Below, piece after piece: positions 55,109 to 64,000 of a stretch of 64,000 nt of DNA. The first letter of the stretch is position 1, and each line of letters starts with the position of its first letter. The DNA comes from JAPOXR01 sp963662395 (GTDB taxonomy: Bacteria; Pseudomonadota; Alphaproteobacteria; Rhodobacterales; Rhodobacteraceae), in assembly GCA_963662395.1 (NCBI GenBank), contig OY759511.1, positions 2,790,001 to 2,854,000 of the forward strand, given 5' to 3'. Under the pieces are notes generated by a model. It searched no databases. It worked only from the letters and a program-made list of their open reading frames with translations, and was not told the origin of the DNA. The position numbers and the translations under genes are program-made.

Positions 55109-55705
55109 GCGTCTGCCAATAACCAGGACATGATTGCTGCACGCGTCGCCGATACCTTGTCTTGATAATGCCGGCCCGTTTCATTCCTGACCGCGGGAGG
55201 ATCCGTCCCGAAATCGAAGCCACCATCGCCCGCCTCGACATCGAGTTTGCGATGCATGTGGGCAGGGTCGCGCCGTTGGACGGGTCGCGCATCGCCTGGG
55301 ATCCCATTCTCGATTCCCCAGGCCCGGTGTCTGGAATGTCCTTGTGTCAGCACCGGCCGGGATGAAGAATGCGGCACTGGTCCGGATCTCGTGACGTCCC
55401 ACGGGTTGCGTGTTGTGGTATCGGGAGAGGGCCGCACCCGGAATTTTCATGCCCGTGATCCTTGCGTCCGGGAGAGATCTCGTGAACTCCCGCTTGGCAG
55501 GGACTGGCTTGCATGCCCCCGTTGCCCGGCATCCGGCATTGGGGTGGCCCGGACTGTGCCGGCAACGACCATTGAAAAAGCTGCCGGCGATGACCATGTT
55601 TCATCGCAGGATGGGCCGATACGGGATATAGCGACCCGGCATGTGTCCGGTTGCCATGGTCCGGCCCCGGTGAAAGGCCGGCGGATACGGGCAGGAAAGG
55701 CGGGA
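55109..55705. other. Intergenic region upstream of the Atm1-type exporter
   Basis: 597 nt. A short plus-strand frame at 55168-55365 (MPARFIPDRGRIRPEIEATI...) looks weakly protein-like but matches nothing I know. No RNA gene is seen. The exporter promoter should lie near the right end. Confidence 0.4.
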
Positions 55706-57544
55706 ATGGCCAGGAGCCAGAGCGAGAAGGCGTTGGAGAGGCTTGCCGACCGGCGGAGTGCCTGGCGCACCATCCGGAGCGTGTCACCATATCTCTGGCC
55801 AGAGGGAAATCGTCAGGCGAAGATACGAGTGGTGTTCGCCCTGGCCGCGCTCGCCGTGGCCAAGATCATCGCCGTGGCCACACCGTTCTTCTACAAGGCT
55901 GCCGTCGATTCGCTGGCCGGAACGGATCCGGATTCCATACTCCTTGCCGGGGTGCTCGGGGCGGTGGGTCTTACCGTTGCCTATGGCGGCGCCAGGATCA
56001 TGAGCGTCGGTTTTGACCAGCTGCGCGACATCATCTTTGCCAAGGTCGGATTGCGGGCACTGCGGATGCTGGCGCTCGAGACCTTTCGGCATATCCACAA
56101 GCTGTCGCTTCGATATCACATAACCCGCAAGACCGGCGGGCTTTCCCGGATCATCGAGCGCGGGGTCAAGGGTCTCGACTGGCTGCTTCGTTTCATGCTG
56201 TTCTCGATCGGTCCCCTGATCATCGAGTTGTCGATGATTGCGATCATTCTTCTGGTCGTGCTGGATTTCCGGTATTTCGTCATCATCCTGGTGACGATCA
56301 GCATCTATGTCTGGTTCACCTTCCAGGTCACGGCGTGGCGGGTGCAGATCCGCAAGGAGATGAACCGCCAGGACACCGACGCCAACCAGAAGGCGGTGGA
56401 CAGCCTCCTCAATTTCGAGACCGTCAAGTATTTCGGCGCCGAGGAGCGCGAGGCCGACCGTTATGATTCCTCGATGGCCGGCTATGAAGAGGCAGCGCTG
56501 AAGACCAGCTACTCCCTGGCATTCCTGAACCTGGGCCAGGCAATCCTGATCGCCATCGGGACGGTGGCAGTGCTGGTGATCGCGGCGCTGGGTGTGCAGC
56601 AGGGCGCCCTCACGGTCGGCGATTTCGTCCTGGTCAATGCCTACATGCTGCAGATCACCATTCCGCTGAACTACCTCGGGACCGTCTACCGCGAAGTCAG
56701 GCAGGCACTCGTTGACATGGGCGACATGTTTGACCTGCTGGAGCAGGGCTATGAGGTCAGCGACAAGCCGGGGGCACAAGAGCTGGAGGTGACCGGGGGG
56801 AGGATCGAGTTCGAGAATGTGTTTTTCGGCTATGATTCCGACCGGCCGATTCTCAAGGGCATCAACCTGACCGTCGAGCCCGGGCAAACCGTGGCCATTG
56901 TCGGCCCTTCCGGATCGGGCAAGTCGACAATCGGCAGGCTGCTGTTCCGCTTCTATGACGTGAATGGCGGTGCGCTGAGAATTGACGGCAAGGATGTCCG
57001 GGACGTGACCCAGGCCAGCCTGCACGCCCGGATCGGGATTGTCCCCCAGGACACCGTGCTGTTCAACGAAACGCTGTTCTACAATATTGCCTACGGGCTT
57101 CCCTATGCGACGCAGGCGCAGATCGAGGAGGTTGCCCGGGCCGCACAGCTGCACGAATTCATCAAGCAGTTGCCCGAGGGGTATGAAACCCAGGTTGGCG
57201 AGCGGGGGCTGAAGCTGTCCGGCGGCGAGAAGCAACGGGTCGGAATCAGTCGGACATTGCTCAAGAATCCGCCGATCCTGCTGCTCGACGAGGCAACGTC
57301 GGCGCTGGACACCGAGACCGAGAAGGAAATCCAGGAGAGCTTCCGCGACATGGCACGCGGGCGAACGGTGATTGCCATCGCCCACCGGCTGTCGACAATC
57401 GTCGACTCGGACAACATCATCGTGCTGGAGAACGGCAGGATCACCGAACAGGGAACCCATGACCAGCTGCTGGCCCTGGATGGACGATATGCATCCATGT
57501 GGCATCGCCAGCAGACCGAGGAATCCGAACAGCTGGCGGCGTGA
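55706..57544 (+). CDS. Atm1-type ABC exporter (fused membrane and ATPase domains)
   Basis: 612-residue half-transporter that would act as a homodimer in the inner membrane. The N-terminal membrane domain has six predicted helices with FRHIHKLSLRYHITRKTGGL and SLLNFETVKYFGAEEREADR, a segment typical of Atm1/HMT1 proteins that export glutathione-linked persulfides or metal conjugates. The ATPase domain follows with VGPSGSGKSTIGRL, the signature LSGGEKQRV and ILLLDEATSALDTETEK. The ATG at 55706 follows GGAAAGGCGGG. No Fe-S assembly genes are adjacent. Confidence 0.93.
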   Translation: MARSQSEKALERLADRRSAWRTIRSVSPYLWPEGNRQAKIRVVFALAALAVAKIIAVATPFFYKAAVDSLAGTDPDSILLAGVLGAVGLTVAYGGARIMSVGFDQLRDIIFAKVGLRALRMLALETFRHIHKLSLRYHITRKTGGLSRIIERGVKGLDWLLRFMLFSIGPLIIELSMIAIILLVVLDFRYFVIILVTISIYVWFTFQVTAWRVQIRKEMNRQDTDANQKAVDSLLNFETVKYFGAEEREADRYDSSMAGYEEAALKTSYSLAFLNLGQAILIAIGTVAVLVIAALGVQQGALTVGDFVLVNAYMLQITIPLNYLGTVYREVRQALVDMGDMFDLLEQGYEVSDKPGAQELEVTGGRIEFENVFFGYDSDRPILKGINLTVEPGQTVAIVGPSGSGKSTIGRLLFRFYDVNGGALRIDGKDVRDVTQASLHARIGIVPQDTVLFNETLFYNIAYGLPYATQAQIEEVARAAQLHEFIKQLPEGYETQVGERGLKLSGGEKQRVGISRTLLKNPPILLLDEATSALDTETEKEIQESFRDMARGRTVIAIAHRLSTIVDSDNIIVLENGRITEQGTHDQLLALDGRYASMWHRQQTEESEQLAA

Positions 57545-57610
57545 CTCATGCCGCCGGCAGCCTGCATTCCGGTGATCCGGGAAGGGCCGGAAGCGAGCCC
57601 CGCCGCGGCG

Positions 57611-58765
57611 TCAGAGTCCCTCTTCGAGTCGGTCGACCAGCCGGAACATCATCTGTTCGCAAAGGCCGATCTGGTCAGCCTCGACATATTCATCCGGCTT
57701 GTGTCCCTGGTCCATCGATCCCGGACCGCAGATGACCGCTGGCGTGTCGAGATCCCGGGCAAACAGGCCGCCCTCGGTTCCGAATGCAACCTTGTCGGCC
57801 ACCTGCTGCCCGACCAGTGACTGGACAAACAGCGATGCCGGATCATCCGGCGGCGTATCGAGGCCCGGATAGGAATTGAGGCTTCGAATGGTGATTTCGG
57901 CTTCGCTGGCGAGTTCCCGCGCCGAGTTGACCAGCTTCCCGGCCTCGGCTTCGAGCCCGGCGATGATGTCAGCCGGATCATCCCGGGCGATGTTGCGGAT
58001 TTCAAAATCGACCTTGCTGTGGCCGGGCACGATATTGGGCACCATTCCGCCGGTGATCCGGGCGGCATGGATGGTTGTGTAGGGTATCTCGTATCCGGAA
58101 TCGGTGACTCCGTCGGTTCTGATCCTGGCCTGGGCCTGGCGCAGGACCGAGACCAGATCACAGGCGAGATGCAATGCGTTGAGAGCCCTGGGCGCATAGG
58201 CAGTATGGGCCTCGCGGCCGCGACAGGTTGCCTGCAGGGAGGTCTTTCCCTTGTGGCCATTGGCGACCCGCATCGATGTCGGCTCGCCGACAATGCACAT
58301 CCTGGGGCGCATGCCTTCAGCGGACATCTCGTCGATCAGTCGCCTTACCCCGATACAGCCGATTTCTTCATCATACGAGAATGACAGCCAGAGCGGCGTC
58401 TTGAGGGTCCGCCTGGCGGCAATCGCTGCCGCCCGCATGGCACAGGCGACAAATCCCTTCATGTCGGCAGTGCCCCGCCCGTAGAAACGGCCACCGCGGA
58501 AGGACATGCAGAACGGATCGACCGACCAGTCCTGGCCGTCCACCGGCACCACATCCGTATGGCCCGACAACATGACCCCGCTCTTGCCGGCCGGCCCGAC
58601 GCTGGCAAACAGGTTGGCCTTGCTGTGTTCGTCGTTGAACACCCGGTGAGTCCTGATGCCTCGCTCTTCCAGGAAGTCGCTCACATAGCTGATCAGGTCG
58701 AGATTGGAATCCCGGCTCACCGTCGGAAACGAGATCAGCCTCTCGAGTATTTCCACGCTGTTCAA
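57611..58765 (-). CDS. argE: Acetylornithine deacetylase (ArgE/M20 family)
   Basis: Zinc hydrolase releasing ornithine from N-acetylornithine in arginine synthesis. The roughly 384-residue M20 peptidase shows GVMLSGHTDVVPVDGQDW (zinc histidine), FYGRGTADMKGFVAC (bridging aspartate), WLSFSYDEEIGCIG (catalytic and metal glutamates), CIVGEPTSM and a C-terminal VICGPGSMDQGHKPDEYVEA. I favour a TTG start at 58765 (LNSVEILERLISFP) with GAGG 5 nt upstream; the ATG at 58819 would add 18 residues unlike the family. Other M20 deacylases cannot be excluded. Confidence 0.9.
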   Translation of the reverse strand: MNSVEILERLISFPTVSRDSNLDLISYVSDFLEERGIRTHRVFNDEHSKANLFASVGPAGKSGVMLSGHTDVVPVDGQDWSVDPFCMSFRGGRFYGRGTADMKGFVACAMRAAAIAARRTLKTPLWLSFSYDEEIGCIGVRRLIDEMSAEGMRPRMCIVGEPTSMRVANGHKGKTSLQATCRGREAHTAYAPRALNALHLACDLVSVLRQAQARIRTDGVTDSGYEIPYTTIHAARITGGMVPNIVPGHSKVDFEIRNIARDDPADIIAGLEAEAGKLVNSARELASEAEITIRSLNSYPGLDTPPDDPASLFVQSLVGQQVADKVAFGTEGGLFARDLDTPAVICGPGSMDQGHKPDEYVEADQIGLCEQMMFRLVDRLEEGL

Positions 58766-58871
58766 ACCGGCCTCGCATCGATGAAGGACATGAATGTGTG
58801 CGATTGACACTATCACCACGCACCTTCGGTTCTAACTAATTGATATAGCGTCCATTTTTCTTCCACAACCC

Positions 58872-58913
58872 GCAGATGCGGTCAGGTTTACCCCCTGTTT
58901 CTTCCGCATCTGC
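58872..58913. promoter_or_regulatory. Perfect inverted repeat upstream of the integrase
   Basis: GCAGATGCGG (58872-58881) and CCGCATCTGC (58904-58913) form a 10-bp perfect inverted repeat with a 22-nt spacer, ending 22 nt before the integrase ATG. It could be an operator, part of an attachment site or a recombination-protein binding site. Confidence 0.5.
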
Positions 58914-58986
58914 AACCGGATGCAGGGAGAATGCGATGACGACAGTAAGCCTGACAGATGCACGAATCAAGGCACTCAAGCCAGCA

Positions 58987-60747
58987 GGGAGTGATCTCGG
59001 CATGGCGCGGTTTTCGGACATCAATTCGGCAGGAACGAATCAGGCGGCAAGGGCCGGGGCCCGGTTGTCATTGGCGGCCCCGCCCCTGGCCGGCGGTTTC
59101 CATGGCTGCCAGCTCCTGGCCAGCCTGGCCCAGGCCCGGCCCGTGCGGCCGGACCTGGCCAGTGACCGGAAGGTCAGCACGCCCTGGCCGCCGTCACGGC
59201 CCCATCGCTGACCCGAGCGTTTCATTCGGCAGGTCACCAGCACCTTGTTCGCAGCCTCCACGGCACCGCTGCCGACGGGATAGCCGGCATCGGCGGCTTG
59301 CCGGTACTTCATGCGGTGCCGGCCCGCCCGGAAACAGCCGGGCCCGCGGGCAATGATGCCGGTGCCGCCCTCTTTCTTCCGGAGCAGGTAGCGCAGGGCG
59401 TCGATCACCTTGCGGGCACCCCCGGGATGGTGGCGAAGCACATGGCGCCATTTCCCGAACCAGGCCATGGCTTCCGGGCTGCCCTCGCCGAAGGCGGCAT
59501 CGGCGGCCACCTTCATGTGTCGGGCTGCATGGAAGAAGTCGAGTACCGTCACATCCGGGCCGGGATTGTCCGGGAATCCCCGGTTGTCACGGGCACCATC
59601 GGCGATCGCCACCAGCTTCAGCCCGGGAAGCTGCCGCAGCCAGTGAAAGAGCTGCCGGCTCAACCCTGCCTTCAGGCTCGCCTTGCCGGCCTCCGGAAGA
59701 CGGCCCGGACAGACGCGCTGCAGCATGCCCCCCTCGGCATCGAGCAGGGCAACCACGCCGCAGGATGCCTCCCGCCAGCCGGCATCAATCTCCCTGCCTT
59801 CCACCGCCTCGGCATGCATGCGCAGCATGACCCCGTCGAGCGAGACCATCACCGCCACCGCCGCCGGGTGGATGTCCTCTTCGGCCATGAGATCGGCCAT
59901 GAGATCATCGGCGCCTTCCTCGAAGCGCCGTCCGGCCTCGGCGGCCGGCTTGACCAGGGCACTGACCGCCGGGCCACCGCCGGTGAGCCGGGCCCAGGCC
60001 TCGGCGCTCTCGCGGGCGCTCATGCCGGCCATCAGGAACAGCGACAGCCCGGCCGCCGCCGGCGTCAGCGAGCTCTCGGTCAGGCCGAGGACGGCCTCGG
60101 TCGGAAACACCGACGGGCCCCTGCCCGATGTCGGCCGCCAGCGCGAGCGGCGGTAGCGGACCTTGCCGAACAGTGTCATTGCCTGGCCCCTCGTGGCTTC
60201 CGCCTTCCGGCAGCGCCGGCCGCCGACCTCCAGATACTCGCCATGGTCATCGAGCATCTCGCAGGCCTCGGCCAGCATGGCGCGGGCAAGCTCGTGGATG
60301 TTGTCACGGCAGGTCTGCTCGCCGGTCAGCGGATCCTGCCCGAGCATGTCGGCAAGCTCGACGGCGAGCGGGCGGGCGGCATCGGAATTGATGATTTCCC
60401 GCATGGCCTGTCGCAGGCGGCCGGTTGCCGCCGCCATGACATCGGAAACGGGGTCGGTGTCGGCAAGCGGGGTCCGTGCCTGCAGGTTCTGCATCGGAGT
60501 GCTCCTTTCCGCTCCCTGACCGGAGCATTTTCTGGCTTTGGAGCACTCTGCCAGACCTGCCATGCGGGGCCGGGAGGCGGGCCGGAGGCGGGCGGTTTTT
60601 CCGCTGACGCGAAAATTCGCGACCTATCTGCAACATTTTCGCAAGAACCGGCAAGACCGGCGATCACGGCCGAACGGGGCAACGAAATACCCGCGCAATT
60701 TCAACATCCTGGAAAAACTGCAGGCTGCCACTGGGAAATCACTCCCG
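58987..60747 (-). mobile_element. Intact ISKra4-family insertion sequence
   Basis: About 1.76 kb with terminal inverted repeats beginning GGGAGTGATCTC on the left and GGGAGTGATTTC on the right (reverse complement). It is flanked by GCCAGCA on both sides (58980-58986 and 60748-60754), a 7-bp target duplication. One G at 60747 may belong to the element or to the target. It carries a single full-length transposase gene. The clean ends and duplication indicate a comparatively recent insertion. Confidence 0.88.
59040..60494 (-). CDS. ISKra4-family transposase
   Basis: 484-residue DDE-type transposase. Likely catalytic residues lie in VMVSLDGVMLRMHAE (first aspartate), LKLVAIADGARDNRGF (second aspartate) and YPVGSGAVEAANKVLV (glutamate). 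The N-terminal domain reads MQNLQARTPLADTDPVSDVM and VGGRRCRKAEATRGQAMTLF. The ATG at 60494 has AAAGGAG upstream; the open frame extends 23 codons further but the paralogous fragment at 51990-52419 also starts at MQNL. The frame is complete, so the element may still be active. Confidence 0.9.
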   Translation of the reverse strand: MQNLQARTPLADTDPVSDVMAAATGRLRQAMREIINSDAARPLAVELADMLGQDPLTGEQTCRDNIHELARAMLAEACEMLDDHGEYLEVGGRRCRKAEATRGQAMTLFGKVRYRRSRWRPTSGRGPSVFPTEAVLGLTESSLTPAAAGLSLFLMAGMSARESAEAWARLTGGGPAVSALVKPAAEAGRRFEEGADDLMADLMAEEDIHPAAVAVMVSLDGVMLRMHAEAVEGREIDAGWREASCGVVALLDAEGGMLQRVCPGRLPEAGKASLKAGLSRQLFHWLRQLPGLKLVAIADGARDNRGFPDNPGPDVTVLDFFHAARHMKVAADAAFGEGSPEAMAWFGKWRHVLRHHPGGARKVIDALRYLLRKKEGGTGIIARGPGCFRAGRHRMKYRQAADAGYPVGSGAVEAANKVLVTCRMKRSGQRWGRDGGQGVLTFRSLARSGRTGRAWARLARSWQPWKPPARGGAANDNRAPALAA

Positions 60748-61807
60748 GCCAGCACGAACGACACGGGACATCCGGGACAAGGTTCTGAAAGGATTCGGCA
60801 TCCGGATCATGCCCTCGGGAAGAAGGCGGTTCTTCATACACACACAATGCGATGGCAGGCGCATCTGGAAGATCATCGGTGATCCGGAGCAGATGCGCGT
60901 GAGCGAGGCACGCGATGCGGCAAGGGCGGCCCTTGCCGCCATCCGAAAGGGCCAGCCGGTCGTGACATCGCCGACCGAGACCCTGTTCGAGGTCGTTGCC
61001 GAGGACATGTTCCGCCGCTATTCCCGCCACTGGAAGCCCTCCACATGCAAGGTCAACGGGTACTATCTTCGCAATCAGATCCTGCCCTGGTTCAGGGGAA
61101 TGCAGATCGCCGGCATCACCGGCAGGGATGTGCAGGAGTGGCTCGCCTCCCTGCATGCTACCCCCGTCGCTGTCGGTCATCATGGCCCAGGCCGAGATCC
61201 ACGGCTACCGGCCCGAGAACTCCAACCCGTGCACGGGCATAAGGCGCTACCGGCGAGCCGGGCCCGAGCGCTTCCTCTCGGAGGTCGAACTGCGGCGTCT
61301 CGGCGATAGTCTCGCACTCCATGAGACGGACAAACCCCTGCCGGTGGCCATCATCAGGCTGCTCCTGCTGACCGGTTGCCGGGCCGGCGAGATCCGGTAC
61401 CTTGCGTGGCGGGACTACCGCGACGGGCATCTGCATCTTCGTGACAGCAAGACCGGTCCCCGAACCGTGTGGCTGTCATCGCCGGCCCGGGAGGTACTGG
61501 CCGGGCTGCCGAGGACCTCCCGCTGGACGTTTCCGTCATCCCGTGCCGATGCGCCTGTCTCCATGACCATGATCCAGCAATTCTGGCAGCGCCTGCGGGC
61601 GGCGGCGGAGCTCGATGACATGCGGCTGCATGACGCCCGTCATGCCCATGCCAGTATCGCCATCATGCAGGGCGAGACCGTTCCGGTCATCGGCCGCCTG
61701 CTGGGTCACCATGATACCGCCACCACCCTCGGATACACGCACCTTGCCGGGGCCGTGATGCGCGATGCCGCCGATGCCATGGGCGGCGTGCTCGGAAGGA
61801 CGGGATC

Positions 61808-62925
61808 ATGAACAGGATGCGACTGACCGATGCCGGCATTTGCAGGCTCAAGCCCGGCACCCGCGAATACACGGTGCGCGACTCCCGGGTGCCGTCATTA
61901 TGTGTCCGGGTCTACCCGTCCGGGGGCAGGAGCTTTGCCTTCCAGTCCGGGTCATGGAAGCAGTCGCTGGGCCCGACCAAATTCATGAAGGTCGCTGAAG
62001 CACGGCAACGATGCTCGAGGCTGCAATCCGAAGGCAGGGACCGGAGAGCCGCGGCGCCGGTGTTTGCGGAGTTTGTCGCCGGAGAATGGCGCAACTCCTG
62101 GCCCCCCGCTGCAAGCCCGCGACGATTCGAGGTCGGGACAAGATTCTGAAGGGCCAACTTCTGCCCGCTTTCGGAACTCGGCGCATCGACCGGATCGCGC
62201 CGTCCGACATCCACCGCTGGTTCGACCACTACAGCCGGATATCACCCGGGGCAGCCAATCATGCATTGGGTGTGCTGCGCCAGATCTTCAACCATGCCGC
62301 CAGGCTCGAACACATCGCCGCCAACCCGGCGAGCGGCGTCAGGCCGAATCCGCGCCCGAAACTCACGCGGTTCCTCTCGCAGGAGGAAATCGGCCGGCTG
62401 CACCAATGCCTCGACCGCCATGCAGGCGTGCGGCGGGCCCGGCAGGCGGACATCATCCGCCTGCTGCTTCTCACCGGATGCCGCAAGAACGAGATCGTCC
62501 GCCTCAGGCGGCGGGACGTGGATGGCGATCATCTGAGACTGGAGGACAGCAAGACCGGTCCGCGAACGGTGTTCCTGAACCGGAGGGCGCAGGAGATCAT
62601 CGAGTGTCATTTGGCCATGACTTCAGGCGAATTCGTGTTTCCCTCTCCGCGAGACCCGGCATGGCCGATCTCGGACGACCTGCCCCTCTGGTACGAGGTG
62701 CGCCGCGAGGCCGGGATCGACGATGTCCGCCTTCATGATCTTCGCCATACCCATGGAAGTCAGGCGGTCATGCAGGGCATCCCACTGCCTGTCGTGGCAC
62801 GGCTTCCGGGCCACAGCCAGGTCACGATGACGCTTCGCTATGCCCATGCCTGTGACCGGGAGGTCGAAGCTGCCGCCGAGAGGATCGGGGAGGTGATCTC
62901 GCGTGCGTTGGCCGTTGAGGGGTGA
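61808..62925 (+). pseudogene. Tyrosine integrase 2, frameshifted
   Basis: Begins MNRMRLTDAGICRLKPGTRE and continues through FAEFVAGEWRNSWPP. A frameshift at the C6 tract at 62101-62106 is needed to reach RCKPATIRGRDKILKGQLLP and the catalytic domain (RLLLLTGCRKNEIVRLRRRD, LHDLRHTHGSQAV, LPGHSQVTMTLRYAHA). All catalytic residues are present. One extra C would restore a single frame of about 372 residues, so the lesion may be real or a homopolymer sequencing error. The sequence SKTGPRTV is shared with integrase 1, pointing to a tandem duplication or a paired-recombinase element. Confidence 0.82.
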
Positions 62926-63123
62926 CCGGAGCAGAAGCGAATCTCTGGGTCCTGGTGGCCTCGCTCCAAGCCATGCGGATATCCTTGGTATGTGTTGAAG
63001 CTGACAGGAATGTGCCATGTCATTCCGGCTGTCGCGAGTCCATTCACGCTTTGGTCAGGATCCTGGGCACGGCACGTGAGCATGGCGCGGGGCTGTGTGG
63101 TGAAGGTCGAGAGCGGTGACGGG

Positions 63124-64000
63124 CTATCCGAGTCTGCGCAGTGGTATGTCGGATACGACGACCTTGCTTGCGGCATCTTCAACACCGGCTTCTGAAAGCA
63201 GTTGAGTGAATGCTCCTGCGCTGACGAACGGATACGCGGTAGGTCCGATGATTATCCTGTCCAGCAGGCTCGGTATATCTGCTCCGAACAGTCCGTTATC
63301 CGGATCGTGGCGAAGTGGAATGGCCCATATGGGTTGAGGAATGCCTCTGACAATCTCGGTCCTCCTGGTCAGCACCGGATGTTCATCGTCAGTTGGATGG
63401 AAGTAAATCCGCCATTCTCTTTCTTCCGAGAATCCGGGGTGCTTGATTCCGATTGCTGCCAGGAAAATCCAATTCAGAACTCCGACAGTCAATTCCTTCC
63501 TCCCAAATTTAGGAAGGGAATTGATATTCGCGGAGATTTTCTCGGTGAACGAGAGAAGATGTTTGTCAAAGCCATCTTGGTCAAGATAATGAACAGGCGT
63601 CGAGTAGGCGCCAAGCTGGTAGGATTCCGCGACAAACGGGGTGTTGTTCATTATGAATGCAACATCGCCGTAGGCACGCCACATGGATAGACGACCGGTT
63701 TGGTCTTCCGAGGACTGATGTAGCGACAGGCAGGAAAGGTAGGTCTCGAGCCTCCAATACGATTCCGATTGGTGGAATCGGGTTTCAATCTCTGCCTTGA
63801 GATCGGGGAACACGGATTCAATTGCGGCGTAGAATTTCGTTCCAGCAGGACCAGCCAGCCCATTCCTTGCGAGGGTCAGGCCATATCCGATTTCGGAGAA
63901 ATCATTCATTACCGTGGCGTTGCGAAGCCAGACCTCCTTGTTCCGGATGATCTTCATCGCCGTTTCTGCGGTTGTATAGTAGGCGAACTTCGTGTTCGCA
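63124..64000 (-). CDS. DUF2971 family protein, 5' end beyond the window
   Basis: At least 292 residues are visible. The frame stays open upstream of the first ATG (63957) to the window edge and reads KFAYYTTAETAMKIIRNKEV, then WLRNATVMNDFSEIGYGL. This is the DUF2971 N-terminal pattern (YHYTxxxxAxxIxxxxxLWLxxxxxxND), so the true start lies past 64000. Further family segments are LSCLSLHQSSEDQTGRLSMW and HPGFSEEREWRIYF. The function is unknown; the family is common in accessory and defence regions. Base composition is less GC-rich than the core genes. It faces the two integrases. Confidence 0.8.
   Translation of the reverse strand, partial: ANTKFAYYTTAETAMKIIRNKEVWLRNATVMNDFSEIGYGLTLARNGLAGPAGTKFYAAIESVFPDLKAEIETRFHQSESYWRLETYLSCLSLHQSSEDQTGRLSMWRAYGDVAFIMNNTPFVAESYQLGAYSTPVHYLDQDGFDKHLLSFTEKISANINSLPKFGRKELTVGVLNWIFLAAIGIKHPGFSEEREWRIYFHPTDDEHPVLTRRTEIVRGIPQPIWAIPLRHDPDNGLFGADIPSLLDRIIIGPTAYPFVSAGAFTQLLSEAGVEDAASKVVVSDIPLRRLG

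Larger units (their letters stand above)
58936..61811 (+). pseudogene. Tyrosine integrase 1, split by an IS and frameshifted
   Basis: The gene begins MTTVSLTDARIKALKPA (DUF4102-type N-terminus) and is interrupted at 58987 by an ISKra4-type element. Removing the element and one copy of the 7-bp duplication gives ...KALKPA-RTTRDIRDKVLKGF-GIRIMPSGRRRFFI in the correct frame. A second lesion near 61165 shifts the frame after EWLASLHATP. The catalytic half follows in the new frame with LLLLTGCRAGEIRYLAWRDY, LHDARHAHAS and LLGHHDTATTLGYTHL, preserving the R, H-x-x-R, H and Y residues. Its stop overlaps the start of integrase 2 (ATGA). Confidence 0.88.

Noticed and set aside
55784..57505. Long open frame (573 codons) antisense to the Atm1-type exporter
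   Set aside because: It mirrors the codon structure of a confidently identified gene on the other strand and has low-complexity composition without any family signature.
59298..60788. Plus-strand open frame opposite the transposase
   Set aside because: Antisense shadow of the ISKra4-type transposase that crosses the IS boundary.
1..64000. CRISPR array or rRNA operon
   Set aside because: No regularly spaced direct repeats and no rRNA-like sequence were seen when reading the window.

Overview
The window is high-GC, densely coded bacterial chromosome, most likely from an alphaproteobacterium. The evidence is a set of families typical of that class (DUF2125, DUF3572, DUF4170, DciA/DUF721 next to mutY, a SelD fused to an NADH-dehydrogenase-like domain) and LPS genes (lpxK, waaA) that show a Gram-negative envelope. 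No marker settles the genus. Housekeeping genes mix with catabolic cassettes and with patches of decaying mobile or toxin-antitoxin-like DNA.

Layout. 150-6411 (-): a complete peptide/opine-type ABC importer (binding protein, two permeases, one double ATPase). 6672-10195 (-): a HAD-type phosphatase, a frameshifted higBA relic and pyruvate kinase. 10661-12127 (+): an accessory Schlafen/AlbA_2 protein. 12771-17910: pheT without pheS, a non-pyrrolysine MttB-type methyltransferase, a HAD phosphatase and DUF3572. 17911-19343: a gene-poor stretch. 19344-22590: selD fusion and mnmH, convergent. 22732-22808: tRNA-Arg(CCT). 22839-26863: small exported proteins, mutY, dciA and a DsbA-type thioredoxin. 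26874-30822 (-): lpxK, waaA, DUF4170, pmbA. 30872-33953 (-): holA, GST, DUF2125, translationally coupled. 34124-35014 (-): serB.

35189-36438 (-): relics of a PIN toxin-like gene and an XRE/ImmA-IrrE gene with frameshifts. 36656-44109 (-): a seven-gene operon encoding a divergent uracil-DNA-glycosylase-fold protein, a GMC oxidoreductase, a NIPSNAP protein and a BMP-type (nucleoside) ABC importer. It lies opposite a RutR-like regulator (44438-45112, +). The intergenic region holds two operators of form TGAC-N6-GTCA, the geometry of the E. coli RutR box. This is the best candidate in the window for an undescribed pathway: a pyrimidine- or nucleoside-linked uptake and catabolic operon that includes a UDG-fold protein.

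45498-48289 (+): serC-serA, completing the phosphorylated serine pathway with serB. 48546-51499: an SDR that lacks its active-site lysine, an aldo/keto reductase and an exported SH3-like protein. 51990-55108: an IS fragment followed by a tightly coupled three-gene accessory module (TIGR04255 protein, HTH protein, frameshifted third gene), a possible uncharacterised defence or TA-like system. 55706-58765: an Atm1-type ABC exporter and argE. 58936-62925: two tandem tyrosine integrases, both damaged; the first is split by an intact ISKra4-family element with a 7-bp target duplication whose removal restores the reading frame. 63124-64000 (-): a DUF2971 gene that runs off the window.

Overall, an intact core is interrupted by several patches where mobile DNA and toxin-antitoxin genes are being lost by frameshift. 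Single-base indels in homopolymers could also be sequencing errors and should be checked in reads.
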